Positions 26,691 to 36,257 of a stretch of 64,000 nucleotides of DNA are shown here, one piece after another; positions within the stretch are counted from its first letter, which is position 1, and every line of letters begins with the position of its first letter. Source of the stretch: Thamnaconus septentrionalis. Lineage: Eukaryota > Chordata > Actinopteri > Tetraodontiformes > Monacanthidae. The position numbers and the translations under genes are program-made. The stretch covers positions 13,210,361 to 13,274,360 of the forward strand of contig CM020501.1 of NCBI GenBank assembly GCA_009823395.1. Direction: 5' to 3'. Below the pieces are notes generated by a model. The model had not been told where the DNA came from and searched no databases. It saw only the letters and a list, made by a program, of their open reading frames with translations.

Positions 26691-29683
26691 AACACACACT
26701 GACATTAGCAAATTATTTGCAGTAATTGGATTTTGTTTTTTGGGGGTGAGGGGGTTTTTATCGAACCAATAAAGTATATCGGTAATCAAACAAACAAACA
26801 GTTTCCCTTGGAACACCTGAAGGTCGACAGAGAATCTTAAATGACTCCATTTAGCATGTGAAATCACTCCCCTAGCTTTGAAATAAAGTTACTTCACTTT
26901 AGATTGCAGTATGAAACAGTAACATCCTGCAGGGCAGTGAAAGCAACACCGACAAAGACTGTAAAACACAAAAGAGGTTGTTCCAAATAAAAACAAAATC
27001 CTGCGTCCTTTCATTGAAACTGTTAAACAGTGTCTAATAAAGTGACTCCTCCTGTGAGACTGTTGATGAAATGAGATGTGCTGACTGACTATAGTCGACT
27101 GATTGTGTTCCTCCCGCCGTCTGCAGCGCTGGCCGAGCGGCCCTTCTACGAGGAGTGGTGGTTCCTGCTGGTCATGGCCCTGGTGGGTCTCATCCTCATC
27201 CTGGTCCTGGTCTTCACCCTGCTGCTGCACGGCCAGAGCACCAAGTACAAGGCCTGCGGCACAGGTGCGCGTCTCCCTTCTGCCGTCACCTTTAATGTGT
27301 GGATGATGGAAAAATGTCTTCTTTTTTAAAAAGTGAACTATTTCAGCTTTCTGGCACCGCTTGTGGTTTGGTTTGCCCCGTTCGGCGTCAACAAACCCTC
27401 CTCCACATCCTCCACCCTCCCTGCTCGTACCCTCTGCTGATTTATTACATTGTTCTCAGCCGCGTGCGCCCTGTGAGAAGTTGAGACGCGCGTCGCTTGA
27501 TGTGCGCTGTTTTTGCCTGCAGCGCTCTTGTTCCTGCAGGGATGCCGACACCTCTGAGGCCGGATGACAGAGGGAAAAGTGGGTCAGCCTCGTCGCTGCG
27601 GCGCCACAGATCGGGACTAACAGCCCCCGAAGCAAACGCCCCAGTCCCCGCAGCCAGCTCCAATGCTACTTTAGATTAATGCCCAAAAATTACCTTTTAA
27701 TGGGACCGTTTTTTTTTTAATATTCATTGTGATAAATCTGGCCAATTAAAAAGTCAGAAGCTCCTGTTTTACGATTTCAAGGCTCGCCGTGAGACTTTAC
27801 GGGAGGCTGTTGTTGATCTTTGTGACTGAAGCTCTCTTCAGATCGGGGCTCCACGCCTGCAGCAGCTCGGCTGGTTCCGCTCCTCTTGTTGTGTTTTAAC
27901 ACGCACCACCTCCGCAAGGTCAGACAGGGAAGCGAGCAGCCTGAGGAACCGATCTGACTCAAGGACGCTCACTGAGGGACCAAGGAAGCGAGCAGCTCCC
28001 CTCTCGGTCCGAGGCTGAGACGCTGCTTTGTCTGATGTTTTTTTCCTGCCCACAAACGTCTCTTCCTGTTTTGATCCGCTCGGCTCTCAAGACCACCTGC
28101 GACGTTCCCAGTCGCAGGTTCAGCACTTGGCTCGGGGGCTGTGTGTGGGAATGAGCGCGCGTGGCTGCCAAACAGCTGTAAAATAAAGTTAGCCCTGGAG
28201 AGCGCCGTCTGACACGAGGACGGCTGTTACTCTTGGATTAAACACAGCCTGCAAGTGGTGCTCAGCTGAGCTGAGCTGAGCTGAGCTGGTCTAGTGAACG
28301 GAGAGAGGAAGCAGCTGATGGAGGAAATGGAAGACAAGGAAAGCACAGATTGCTTCCTTTTGTTTGTCAGTCAGAGGGTACAGGTCCATACATTAGAACA
28401 GGGCTCACCAACCTTTTGGAACCAGAGAGCAACTTCATAGGTACTGAGTCCTATGAAAGGCAACCAGTTTGCCACACTTTTCTGACATAACAAATTTTCA
28501 CAGTTTGTCTTTAGTTATATATTATTATCAATGATACTGATCTATGTGAAGACACTGATCACATTCATTTCTCACAATAAAAAAATGCAACAATGACTTA
28601 AAATGTTTGGTTACAAATAATATCAATATTCAACACTTTCTTTCTATCAATCAGAATTCACAGAGTTGACTAAAACTTCTCTAGACTTCATGTATAATAA
28701 AATATTTTTAATCATTTTATTTTGAAGATATAGCGAGCTGGTCTCAACTAGAGACCATTCTCCTTCTCAATCTCAGTGGTAAGAAGCACTGTTGCATGAA
28801 GGTCCTGAGTTGGTGTGTCGCCCCTCCCCCTGCAATCAGAAGCACCTGTCTGAGGTTCATACCCAATCGGTGCCTTCAAAAAAAAGCATAGCGGAAGATC
28901 TGGGTTTGGATGCTGCAGGGAAGGAGAGTGCAAAGACAAATGTCACCGTACATCTTGTTGTAGCCAACAAAGTACCTCCTAAAAACAGCCCAGACTGATC
29001 TGAGAGCTGCTCCAGTTTCTGCCCGATTGACTCCTGATCCCTCTGACTCCTGATCCTCTGACTCCCGATCCTCTGACCTCCTCCAGGGAAGCACGTGTCC
29101 ACGGTGGAGGAGTCGGTGACGCTGGACAACGGAGGCTTCACCTCGCTGGAGCTCAACAGCCGAACGCTCAACAGCAAGAACACCTTCCTGAAGAAGAACG
29201 GCACCAGGTATGTGACACTCACACTCGCACGCTCTCACATTCACATTTTTAAGGATCTACGTTAAAATTTTAAAATTTAAAAATTGAATTTTATTCGGTT
29301 TGCTATTCTTCTTTTTAATGAAACTTGCTTTTGTATAAATTTGAAAATTGCAAAATCTTAAAAATAAAATGTTTTAAAATGTTTTATTATACATGAAGTC
29401 TAGAGATGTTTAGGTGAGCTCTCATTAATAGAAGTAAAGTGTTAAATATAGAAATGATCTGTATCCAACATTTTTAAGTCATTGTTGATCAATTATTTTG
29501 ATTAATGTCTTCACATAAATGAGTATCATTAATATCATTAATATATAACTTAAGGCAAACTGAGAAAATGTGTTATTTCAGAAGGGTGCAGCAAACTGGT
29601 TGCCCTTCGTATGATTCAGCAACCATGAAATAGCTCTGAGATTCAAAAAGGTTGGTGACCCCTGTTCTACAGTTTTATCAGTT

Positions 29684-29714
<31 letters not shown>

Positions 29715-30086
29715 CCAGGTCTCCACCCAGGCCCAGTCCGGGAGGTCTCCACTACTCTGACGACGACATCTGCAACAACTACAACGGCGCCGTGCTGACG
29801 GAGACGACCACGCTGACAGAGAAACAAACCGAGGTCTCTGAGTCCGAGGTACCATTCTCACCGTCAGTCAGAGCGTCACCTCATCACACCTCACAGAGGG
29901 AGAAGTGGGGGGGACCCGCTGGATCGACCGCAGGACCTTTTTATTTTCCATTGAACCTCCATCCAGCACTCAGCACAAAAAACACCTCCTGCTCGTGTCT
30001 GTGAAGTGTGATGGTTTCTGTCCTCGTTAGTCTCATTAGAGCAACACAAGAGTCGCCGCTCAGACCCTCACGGCTCTTCTGTGTGC

Positions 30087-30119
<33 letters not shown>

Positions 30120-31489
30120 CATTCCGAGCGGAATAAAGACCAATCTAGCTACCATTGACGACACTACTGTAAAAGCTGATCAAACGGCGCTGTCAGGCTG
30201 CAGGGGCTGTGAAACAGGGCGCTCCAACAACCCGCTTTGTACCGCAGCGACAGTGTGTCTGTCAGCCTGTGGTGCCGTCGGAGAGATGGGGGGAGAGTGG
30301 AGGTGAAGAGCTGAAAACTAAACTTTCTGCAACCTGATTAAAGATGCTAAATTAAGAACGTTATCATGCAAAAACTGCAGGCGGCGCTCCTCCAGGGTTA
30401 CGGATTGCGTTCACACCGAGATAGAATGGAGACCTTGATCTGAAACAAGGGTGTGGTCTGCTCATGTGGACACATGCGAACACATGTTCATACATCTCTT
30501 GCTGACATCAGCGGGGAACAAAAGAGACAAGCGTCTGTCTTTGCTCAGTTCCATTTAAACTCTGGAGCCGTTTTCTTTGCTGTGAGAATACGACCGACAC
30601 AGCAACCGAAAGGTAAAGAACTCGACCCGGCCACCTGAAGCCGGCCTGTCACTGACTGTATGGAGACTATGGCCTCCTTCCGCCATGTATTGCTGTCTTT
30701 GAACTGCAAGAGTTTCATTTTTTATTCCATTTTGTTCATTCATTCATTCACTAATAAAAGTCTATCATTTCAGTACAATAAAAGTGAACGGTTCTCATAC
30801 ATATACAGTATATATGTTTATAAGAATATACATATGAAGGCAAGGGTCTTACTCCCAGCTGCCATCTTGCACCGCCATATTTCTAAGGAAGCCTGGTGTG
30901 GACAATCCAGTCCACCAGTGCGTTTCGTAATTGGAGAGACTGCTCCCGCCTTAAACCAACAAAGAAGAAGGTTGATGAGGTATCCAGGTTTGGGCAGGCC
31001 ACCGCAGCTCACTGGCAAGCTCAGGAGATGGAGGGAGAGTGAAAGACTCTGCAGTCTCCAATCTAACCACTAGATGTCGCTATTTCTTCCAAATATCCAA
31101 ATAATACACACTTAACCTCCAAGTGTCTCTCCTCTCGCCGCCTCCTCCCTCCCTCACGCCTCTGCTGTGTCTGTGTCCCCCAGTTGACGGACAGCGACTA
31201 CGAGGACGAGCAGCCCAAGCACTCCTTCGTCAACCACTACATGAGCGACCCCACCTACTACAACTCCTGGAAGCGGCAGCCCAAGGGCCTGAAGGCCGTG
31301 GGCGTGCCCTTCGCCCTGGACGAGTGCGCCGCCGCCGACACCGAGCCCTACTACCAGACGGTGGTGACGCAGCACAGCGCCGGCGGGGCCTACACGCCCA
31401 CGGGGCAGCCGGCGCACACGCACGTCAACCCCAACACCAACCCGCCGGGGTCGCGCACCCCCGTCACGGGCTTCTCCTCGTTTGTCTGA
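954..31489 (+). CDS. sdk1: Sidekick cell adhesion molecule 1, 3' half (18 exons)
   Basis: Exons: 954-1052, 4569-4763, 11036-11237, 14343-14446, 14956-15026, 15923-16058, 16998-17054, 17171-17272, 18575-18690, 23898-24084, 24183-24320, 24424-24585, 25310-25435, 25922-26086, 27127-27264, 29087-29207, 29719-29848, 31184-31489. All introns are GT-AG, all phases match, and the joined frame is 851 codons including the stop. It encodes six fibronectin III domains, one transmembrane helix and a tail ending GFSSFV. Sidekicks normally have 6 Ig and 13 FN3 domains, so this is FN3 8-13 onward. Family knowledge: homophilic adhesion that guides synaptic lamina choice in the retina, with the C terminus binding MAGI-type PDZ scaffolds. 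The sdk1 rather than sdk2 choice rests on foxk1 downstream (SDK1-FOXK1 are neighbours on human 7p22). sdk2 is the alternative, since FOXK2 and SDK2 also share a chromosome, but the downstream forkhead gene reads as foxk1. Confidence 0.95.
1062..1110. repeat. (CA)n microsatellite next to an sdk1 donor
   Basis: About 24 CA units beginning nine bases after the 5' splice site at 1053. Confidence 0.95.
1773..1848. repeat. (GT)n microsatellite
   Basis: About 38 uninterrupted GT units in an sdk1 intron, 16 bp before a near-perfect hairpin. They produce spurious Cys-Val and Thr-His frames. Confidence 0.95.
1864..1930. repeat. Near-perfect 31-bp inverted repeat (hairpin)
   Basis: The left arm 1864-1894 and right arm 1900-1930 are reverse complements over 31 bp with one mismatch, around a 5-base loop (TGTTT). 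The mismatch is G opposite T, so the + strand RNA would pair all 31 positions using one G-U wobble. It lies between a GT repeat and a CT repeat in an sdk1 intron. Confidence 0.95.
2019..2051. repeat. (CT)n microsatellite
   Basis: About 16 CT units in an sdk1 intron. Confidence 0.95.
6335..6713. mobile_element. Dispersed hAT-like repeat fragments
   Basis: 6335-6500 shares blocks with 43060-43160, for example the GCCCCACGGTRTTTAG motif and ACTCTTAAAACAC-like tracts, and ends in the GGGCCACAGTTTGCCCACGC motif common in fish repeats. 6505-6713 shares a run (GACAATTTTGTTAAATTTGT or close to it) and GATACC motifs with 16226-16420. It ends in TTGGTGCGTCCCTA, resembling the TATCGGTGCATCCCTA end of hAT elements. 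Confidence 0.6.
7341..7409. repeat. (GT)n microsatellite
   Basis: About 34 uninterrupted GT units in an sdk1 intron. Confidence 0.95.
9399..9436. repeat. (GT)n microsatellite
   Basis: About 19 GT units in an sdk1 intron. Confidence 0.95.
11036..14446 (+). CDS. sdk1: sdk1 FN3 domain 9 (2 exons: 11036-11237, 14343-14446)
   Basis: The first exon gives [13 protein letters not shown]...[19 protein letters not shown], and the second [20 protein letters not shown] followed by [15 protein letters not shown]. The junction splits AG|A (Arg, phase 2). The strand F tyrosine motif and the NDIGDS signature are typical of sidekick. The exons are 3.1 kb apart. Confidence 0.94.
11238..14342 (+). other. sdk1: sdk1 intron (3.1 kb)
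   Basis: No exon is seen. It includes a CAG/CGG-rich hairpin (12988-13054), CA-rich patches near 13260-13315 and a poly-A run at about 13715-13730. Open frames of 219 codons (12267-12926) and 229 codons (antisense 13291-13980) have low-complexity composition and no recognisable domain, so I do not call them genes. Confidence 0.6.
12988..13054. repeat. Triplet-repeat hairpin (CAG/CGG facing CCG/CTG)
   Basis: The left arm is CAG units then CGG units ending GGCAG at 13020. A 6-base spacer TGGTGA follows, then the mirror arm CTGCCGCCG then CTG units from 13027. The arms pair over about 28 bp, with one CGG unit more on the left. Confidence 0.9.
14490..14545. mobile_element. LINE-like 3' tail fragment
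   Basis: An AGAATAGAA...TTATTAATCCCACATTGGGG-type tail. The reverse complement of the same motif is at about 42020-42070, and a degraded relative is near 10640-10710. Such tails are typical of teleost non-LTR retrotransposon 3' ends. The family is not resolved. Confidence 0.55.
14552..14850. mobile_element. Short DNA transposon with terminal inverted repeats
   Basis: The left end carries AAGTTTGGACACA (from about 14565). The right end carries GTGTCCAAACTT, then TTGACTGGTAGTGTA (14824-14850), its inverse. This is the 'accagtcaaaagtttggacac' end seen in many fish elements. It is about 300 bp with no coding capacity, so a MITE. Confidence 0.7.
14956..17272 (+). CDS. sdk1: sdk1 FN3 domain 10 (4 exons)
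   Basis: Exons 14956-15026, 15923-16058, 16998-17054 and 17171-17272. They read [20 protein letters not shown], then [17 protein letters not shown], then [18 protein letters not shown], then [20 protein letters not shown]. The third exon is only 57 bp but keeps the frame on both sides (phase 1/1). NNTS and NTS are potential N-glycosylation sites. The acceptor at 15922 is preceded by a TG repeat at about 15893-15914. Confidence 0.92.
16226..16420. mobile_element. hAT-like repeat fragment (GATACC-rich)
   Basis: Starts TTAGGGATATACCGATACCG, resembling the CAGGGATGCACCGATAC end of hAT elements, followed by several inverted GATACC/GGTATC blocks. The 3' part matches 6505-6600. Confidence 0.6.
18575..24084 (+). 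CDS. sdk1: sdk1 FN3 domain 11 (2 exons: 18575-18690, 23898-24084)
   Basis: The first exon reads [20 protein letters not shown] then [19 protein letters not shown]. The second reads [20 protein letters not shown] then [20 protein letters not shown]. Junction phase is 0. NQT and NLT are potential N-glycosylation sites. The 5.2-kb intron between them carries a hAT-like element with intact target duplications at 18716-19383. Confidence 0.94.
18724..19375. mobile_element. Non-autonomous hAT element with 8-bp target duplication
   Basis: The ends are TAAGGCTGTCA and TGACGGCCCTA, inverted repeats with two differences. The flanking 8-mers ATATTTAC at 18716-18723 and 19376-19383 are identical, the hAT signature. 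The interior carries GATTAATCGCG-type motifs near both ends, a common fish hAT family. It also has a 'ggttcacacc' segment in the middle that may be nested. It is 652 bp with no transposase. Confidence 0.88.
19384..23897 (+). other. sdk1: sdk1 intron, remainder
   Basis: No exon is visible. At 23583-23760 there is a degenerate dispersed fish repeat (GTCGCCAGTTGATCGCA and GAGTACCCGGAGA motifs). Poly-T tracts lie at about 20067-20087 and 20930-20945. The rest is unassigned single-copy-looking sequence. Confidence 0.5.
24183..24585 (+). CDS. sdk1: sdk1 FN3 domain 12 (2 exons: 24183-24320, 24424-24585)
   Basis: The exons read [20 protein letters not shown]...[13 protein letters not shown] and [20 protein letters not shown]...[18 protein letters not shown]. 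They are separated by a 103-bp intron. The donor at 24321 is GTCTGC, a poor match to GTRAGT, and is followed directly by a CA-rich run. Protein continuity (APVQ|GVSKVV) nonetheless supports this junction. Confidence 0.93.
25310..26086 (+). CDS. sdk1: sdk1 FN3 domain 13 (2 exons: 25310-25435, 25922-26086)
   Basis: The exons read [20 protein letters not shown]...[14 protein letters not shown] and [20 protein letters not shown]...[17 protein letters not shown]. This is the membrane-proximal FN3 domain. The donor at 26087 runs almost directly (from +4) into a CA repeat of about 33 bp. Confidence 0.93.
26089..26123. repeat. (CA)n microsatellite abutting an sdk1 donor
   Basis: About 17 CA units starting at intron position +3 to +5 after the donor at 26087. 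Confidence 0.95.
27127..27264 (+). CDS. sdk1: sdk1 transmembrane exon
   Basis: The exon reads [13 protein letters not shown] and then a hydrophobic run of about 22 residues ([20 protein letters not shown]), followed by [13 protein letters not shown]. It is type I topology with a charged stop-transfer flank (KYK). The [13 protein letters not shown] motif is a sidekick hallmark. Phase is 1 at both ends. Confidence 0.95.
28399..28730 (+). mobile_element. hAT-like repeat, copy 1 (forward)
   Basis: Begins CAGGGCTCACCAACCTTTTG. It aligns over about 330 bp with the reverse complement of 29337-29664, sharing the tracts GGCAACCAGTTTGC, GTTATATATTA, CAATGACTTAAAA and GACTTCATGTATAATAAAA. No transposase is present. 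Confidence 0.85.
29087..29207 (+). CDS. sdk1: sdk1 cytoplasmic exon a (between inverted hAT copies)
   Basis: Reads [20 protein letters not shown] then [31 protein letters not shown] is conserved in the sidekick tail. The 121-bp exon sits between two copies of one hAT-like repeat in opposite orientation (28399-28730 and 29337-29664). Confidence 0.93.
29337..29664 (-). mobile_element. hAT-like repeat, copy 2 (inverted)
   Basis: Ends AAAGGTTGGTGACCCCTG, the inverse of the start of copy 1. Roughly 70 percent similar to copy 1 by eye. The two copies flank the 121-bp sdk1 exon at 29087-29207. Confidence 0.85.
29719..29848 (+). CDS. sdk1: sdk1 cytoplasmic exon b
   Basis: Reads [20 protein letters not shown] then [17 protein letters not shown]. 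The [17 protein letters not shown] block is strongly conserved in sidekicks. The acceptor is unusual: a GT repeat (about 29689-29714) runs to within two bases of the CAG, so the expected pyrimidine tract is replaced by TG units. Confidence 0.93.
31184..31489 (+). CDS. sdk1: sdk1 last coding exon, PDZ-ligand C terminus
   Basis: Reads [20 protein letters not shown] then [20 protein letters not shown], and ends [14 protein letters not shown] (TGA 31487-31489). The last six residues form the class I PDZ ligand known from both sidekick paralogues. The [21 protein letters not shown] block is highly conserved. The DNA here is very GC-rich. Confidence 0.96.
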   Translation: MTDSDYEDEQPKHSFVNHYMSDPTYYNSWKRQPKGLKAVGVPFALDECAAADTEPYYQTVVTQHSAGGAYTPTGQPAHTHVNPNTNPPGSRTPVTGFSSFV

Positions 31490-33140
31490 CTCTGGGACCG
31501 GCGGAGGGAAAAACCTGCACAAGACCACACACAGCAACACAATTGATGGGTTGGGGTGGGGGGGGGGAGGAAGGGGGAGGGGTGTGTTTTGGACTGAACG
31601 TGGGGGGCGGAGGAGGGGCGGGTCAGCGAGGATGTTGGGGTGACGGAGCAGCCTTGAGTCCCTCCCTCCTCCCCCCCAAAAAAAGAAACGAACCTTGCAC
31701 TTGTTGTCACTCGCCTTCTCCACAACGACCCCATTAACAAGTGTGTGTGTGTGTTGCGTTTGCTCTCCGAATTTTTTCTACGCCTATCTGTCACTGTGCT
31801 TAAACACAAACAAAACACACACACATGCCGTTCCTGTTGTTGTATACACATACACACACACACACACACACGCACACACGACGTACACACCGCCTGACAT
31901 TCATGCCCCGTTCCAGAGACTCTCGAATGAGGCCCGAGTCGCTTCGTCTGAAATGTGGAGAACCTGGAAGCGGTTGGACCCCACTCCGCCCATCGAGTAT
32001 CTCTGCACAACCCTCACGAGCAAAAAGTGCACAATCACGCTCGCTCTCGCCACCCGTGCCGGTCGGGCGACTCCCAGCGGGGCAGCGGAGCGTCCAGGCG
32101 GCGTGGGGAGCGTTATTAGAAGACGGAGACGGAGGGAGGGGAGCAGCTCTTCTTGTTGACGGACAAACACGTAGCTGTCGGCTCCCGGAAAAGGCCACAG
32201 CGCGGAGGGAGGGAAGAGAGAAGCCTGACGACCAATAACCACCGTTTTTTTTTTTTTTGAACTCGAAGAATGGAGAGCGAACGCGGGGGTGGTGGTTCTC
32301 ACTCAGAGCGTCCTCGGAGAGGGGAGGGGGGGGTCTGAGTGATATATGATGTTCCCGGTTTGTCTAACAGATGAAGTGTGTGTTTTTTACCGTCTACTGC
32401 CTGTTGTCAACGTTTCTTACCGCAGCCTCCCAAGCCATAATGCTTGCACTGAGCCAAACCCCCTGCACATTTCACCGCCATTCTGTTGGAAGTCGATTTT
32501 TTACAAGTGAGTGATTGTCTGTGTGTGCGCGTGTGTGTGTGTGTGTGTGTGAGGGAAACACAGTAGCATGTGTGTACAAACGGCTCCTGTGCTCAGTTTG
32601 AGAATCCTCCTCATCCGTCTCCTTGTTCTCCCCTAAGCGAGGCGTTGCCAACATACGTGTGCTGCTTGCATTTTTTTGACATGGGTTTTGTACAGGGCAG
32701 CCCCCCCACCCCTCTTTTCACTCCGGCGCTCTTTTGTGTGTCCGTCGGCCATGTTTGTGTAATTCAGAGCAAACAGCAAGGCGGCGGCAGAAGACACAAA
32801 GTCAAGAGATGAACAAGCTGAGATGGAGGAGCGTGGAGAATTTTCACACGATTTTCTGTTCAGACTGTGAGTGTGATGGAAGCAGCAGACACCCTTAGTC
32901 CACACTCCGGGCCGCAGCTCCAGCAGCGGGCCAACACACATACTGTACTTTGTGTCCCTCCGTGAAGGACAGAGAGGAAAGAAAAAAAATCTATCTGCAG
33001 GTTTTTTATCATATATAATTTAAAGATTCCATTCCCTCACCGCCAGCCAGCCAGCCAGCCAGCAGCTTTCCTCACTCTGTCACGCTTGTTTTCAGTCCCA
33101 TCCAGTGTGTGAATAAATGGTCATTGTTTAACACTGTGTC
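31490..33140 (+). other. sdk1: sdk1 3' untranslated region
   Basis: Follows the stop codon with no further acceptor needed. It holds G-rich patches (31555-31620) and CA/GT runs (31740-31880, 32520-32550). It ends near an AATAAA at 33112-33117. Open frames here on both strands are repeat-driven. Confidence 0.7.
33112..33117 (+). promoter_or_regulatory. sdk1: Poly(A) signal AATAAA for sdk1
   Basis: AATAAA about 1.6 kb after the sdk1 stop, followed at a suitable distance by a GT-rich stretch (TGTGTCTTTGTGGTGT). Confidence 0.6.
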
Positions 33141-36100
33141 TTTGTGGTGTCTCTCAGTGCTGGAGCAGTGAACACGTCGCTGGATCTCGCCCTACACTGC
33201 TTTAACTGAATTAAAGATGTCCCCTAAAGTTTTTTTTTGTTTGTTTGTTTGTTTTTATAGCGCTGCCTCAGTGATCTCCAAATGGATCTTGGCGCATATT
33301 TGCACATTTCAAGGAAATGATCGCATCAGGTAGGTGACTAACGACACCCTTGTGAGTTACCCAAGAGTTCACCCAAACATGCTTTTCAAGGTTTGTGGAA
33401 CCCTTGTAGTTTTTTTTTTTTTATCATATTGCTGTGATCTTCCGGTTCTCCACTTCAATGCAAACATGGTAAAAGTAATCCCATTTGTTTTGCTCAATGA
33501 CTGGAAACCATTTTGATTAAACATTAAACAGGACAGTATGCGTGTGCATTTTCCAGAGCCGATTTACTTTATAATTATTCCTAGGGAGGAAGTGACTGTA
33601 GCCGTGAAACACTGGAACATTTCATCTGTTTTGAATAGAGCAGTGTATGAATAAATCAGTTGAAACACTGTTAGAACATGCATTTAAATGCATATTTTAT
33701 GATGTTTCTTTAAATGTTTCGGCCGTTAATGGTTTCTTGGTGATCCAAATGACCTGCAAATATGCAGCTCACATTCTGAGGTTCTCCAGGGAGCCATATA
33801 ATGATCTCTGAGAATTATGTCGGAATTGTATATCATACACAGAGATTTGTTTTTCTGCTTTTAAAACAATCTTCGTGTGTAGCTGTAGTCTACCTGAAAC
33901 AGACAAAATAACATGGAAATCCAAATATGCATACTGACAAAAAATACCAATAATCACCCCACCTTGTCAAAAGTAGTAGCACTTTTAAGAACATCATATT
34001 CAAATGCTACATCACAACAAATCTGTAATTGTGTTTAAATAATGTAAAGTCGTTATAGCTGGTTTTCTTAAACATCTGAGATCTCACATTTTTATGCCGT
34101 TAATCTGTATTTGATAAACTGGCGACCGGTCGAGGATGAAGCTGTGACTCCTTCACCGCTAGAAGACCGCCTGTATAGACTCCAGCGACCCTGAGTGCAG
34201 GAGTTTGAATTCCCGCCAGCAGAGGCCGCTGTAGGACCTTGGAGCAGTTCGGGCTGCCCGGAAAGGTTCCGTCTGCATCGCGGATGTGTATCCCACTTCA
34301 CAGTCGTCAAGCGCTGTGATGTTATTCTGACTGACGCGGTCTGGTCATATGGAACTGTTGGGCATCGGACATCAGTGTTTATTGATCTCCGAGGCTGTCT
34401 TAATACCATTGCGTCGCACTTTTGCCTTCAGTGTATGAGTCGGTGAGTCGCCGTCTTGATTAGCAGTAGTTCGGCAGTGCAGCGTACCTCGCCTTCTGAC
34501 TTTTGCCGCGGCGTTTAGAGGGCTCTAAAAATGCTGCAAAATACTGATCAAGAGTTTTACTCCCGGTCGTGTCCACTGCCTGCAACCTGGCAGGCTATTG
34601 CATGCCTCTCAGTACTGTGTGCTAATGCTAAAGGATTTGTCTTCTGAAAAATTTCTGGTCACACAATTCAACAAGAGTCCTGCAAACGGCTTTATTAATT
34701 TTTTTTTTAACGTGTCATGTTAAACATGACGTCTGTTCACGTGTCTGATATTACATTTCATCACGCTTATCTACTTCCATCCTCGGCTAGCCAGTACAAT
34801 TAAAGTCTTAGTTATTTGACATGCCAGACAACTGTGAATGACTAGCCACCAGAGGGCGGCAGCACAGTTTACCATGTCGATGGGTTGGCAGTCCTATATA
34901 TTTTTGAGGCAGACCCAGAGAGGCTTGGCTCAATGATGACATACAAATGCCAGGATCAGACTACCCAAATGTAGCTTGATTTTATGACACCGTACTCTTT
35001 GACATCTGACCATTGTGAACAACAACAAAAAAGGTTGTATAGTCTTATGGTGGATTCGTCAGGCTGCAGCAGTGAAGTGTGGATGTTGAAGGAATCCTCG
35101 TGGACACAGACTTGGTTGTATAAAAACAGGTTTATTACAAAGAAGTCAGGTATCAAACAGGCGCCTGAGGAAGTTGTGTGTCCAGATGCGCAGAAGCTCT
35201 CACAATCTCCCCAGAGAATAGTTAGAACATCACCTCCTTATACCCTCAGGTCTCGTCATCATGCACATTTCCATATAAGGAGGACAAAGAGAAAATTGTA
35301 AAACAGGCAAAGGGATGGGAAAGTTACTGGCCAGAGTTGGAATGTGTGTTATCTAGACAGTCTTCCTAGAGAGTTGAGATGAAACCTTCCAAGGGAAGGT
35401 AGCCTAATACAGGAGCTGCGCTAACAAGGGGTCTGTTCGCCTTATCAGGCAAGAGGCCTGTAGGAGCAAGGCCAAAGCTTCAGACACCACAGTCTGATCC
35501 TCCTGGCATTAACCATACCTTATGAACCTCCCATCCCTCAACCCTGCAAATTATCTGTTTAATATAAAAACTCTTCAAACTGGTGTCTAACACAAGAATG
35601 TCATTGTAACAGTATTCAGGCTTCCCACTGACAGGATTTACTCTTTCACTGACTCTTTTGTCGTGAACGAAAATTTTGAGAAGCATAATATGAGTATATT
35701 TATCTACCATAGATTTCAAACTGGTTTGAGCTAACAACCCAACAAGACCAGCTTTCTTTACATTTTAAATTTTGTACAAGAGCCATCAGGGTCAAATCTG
35801 TCAGTTTTGGAGGCATGGAGACGTAAACCCATAACAATGAAAATGCAAGTAAACATCTTTGTTTTATCATCTATTTATTGGTAACAAGTCCATGCTATTA
35901 CTGAGAATATGTGCAGTATATGAGATTAATACATACCCGCATAGGAAAGCCTTTTTTCTATTTGCAGAAATAGTTCCAACTAAATTGTGACTTCTGTATC
36001 CGTGGGCATTCATAGAAAAGGGAGTCTCCGGTTTTGACTCTGTAAACTAATTTGTGTTTTACTTTCAGGTTCCCTCGAGAGACTATAAGCTCCTGAATGG

Positions 36101-36257
36101 AATATCAGAAGCTTATAGATAAAAATGAAATCTGATTGATCTATTGACTTTCTTCTCAATAAAAGAACAATGATCATGGAGAGGAGAAGAGAAAACTAGC
36201 CATTGTTGAAGTCACTATTACGAGTGGACCAAGAAGTCACTAACCAGGACGTTTCCA
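33141..36257. other. Intergenic, sdk1 to gag-zinc-finger gene
   Basis: No protein gene is recognised. 34170-34520 is comparatively CpG-rich and has a GT donor-like site (GAGTCGGTGAGT at about 34436-34447). It could be the promoter and a non-coding first exon of the downstream zinc-finger gene; this is inference. 34950-35760 looks like degenerate interspersed sequence that I cannot assign. A good acceptor (TTTACTTTCAG) lies at 36059-36069, just upstream of the zinc-finger frame. Confidence 0.4.

Noticed and set aside
31154..31723. Antisense 189-codon frame over the last sdk1 exon
   Set aside because: GC-rich shadow of the conserved sidekick C terminus; Gly/Val/Arg repeats without a domain.
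34950..35760. Possible LTR of the retroelement that supplied the gag domain
   Set aside because: I could not find a matching direct repeat downstream of the zinc-finger gene or TG...CA borders with a primer-binding site.
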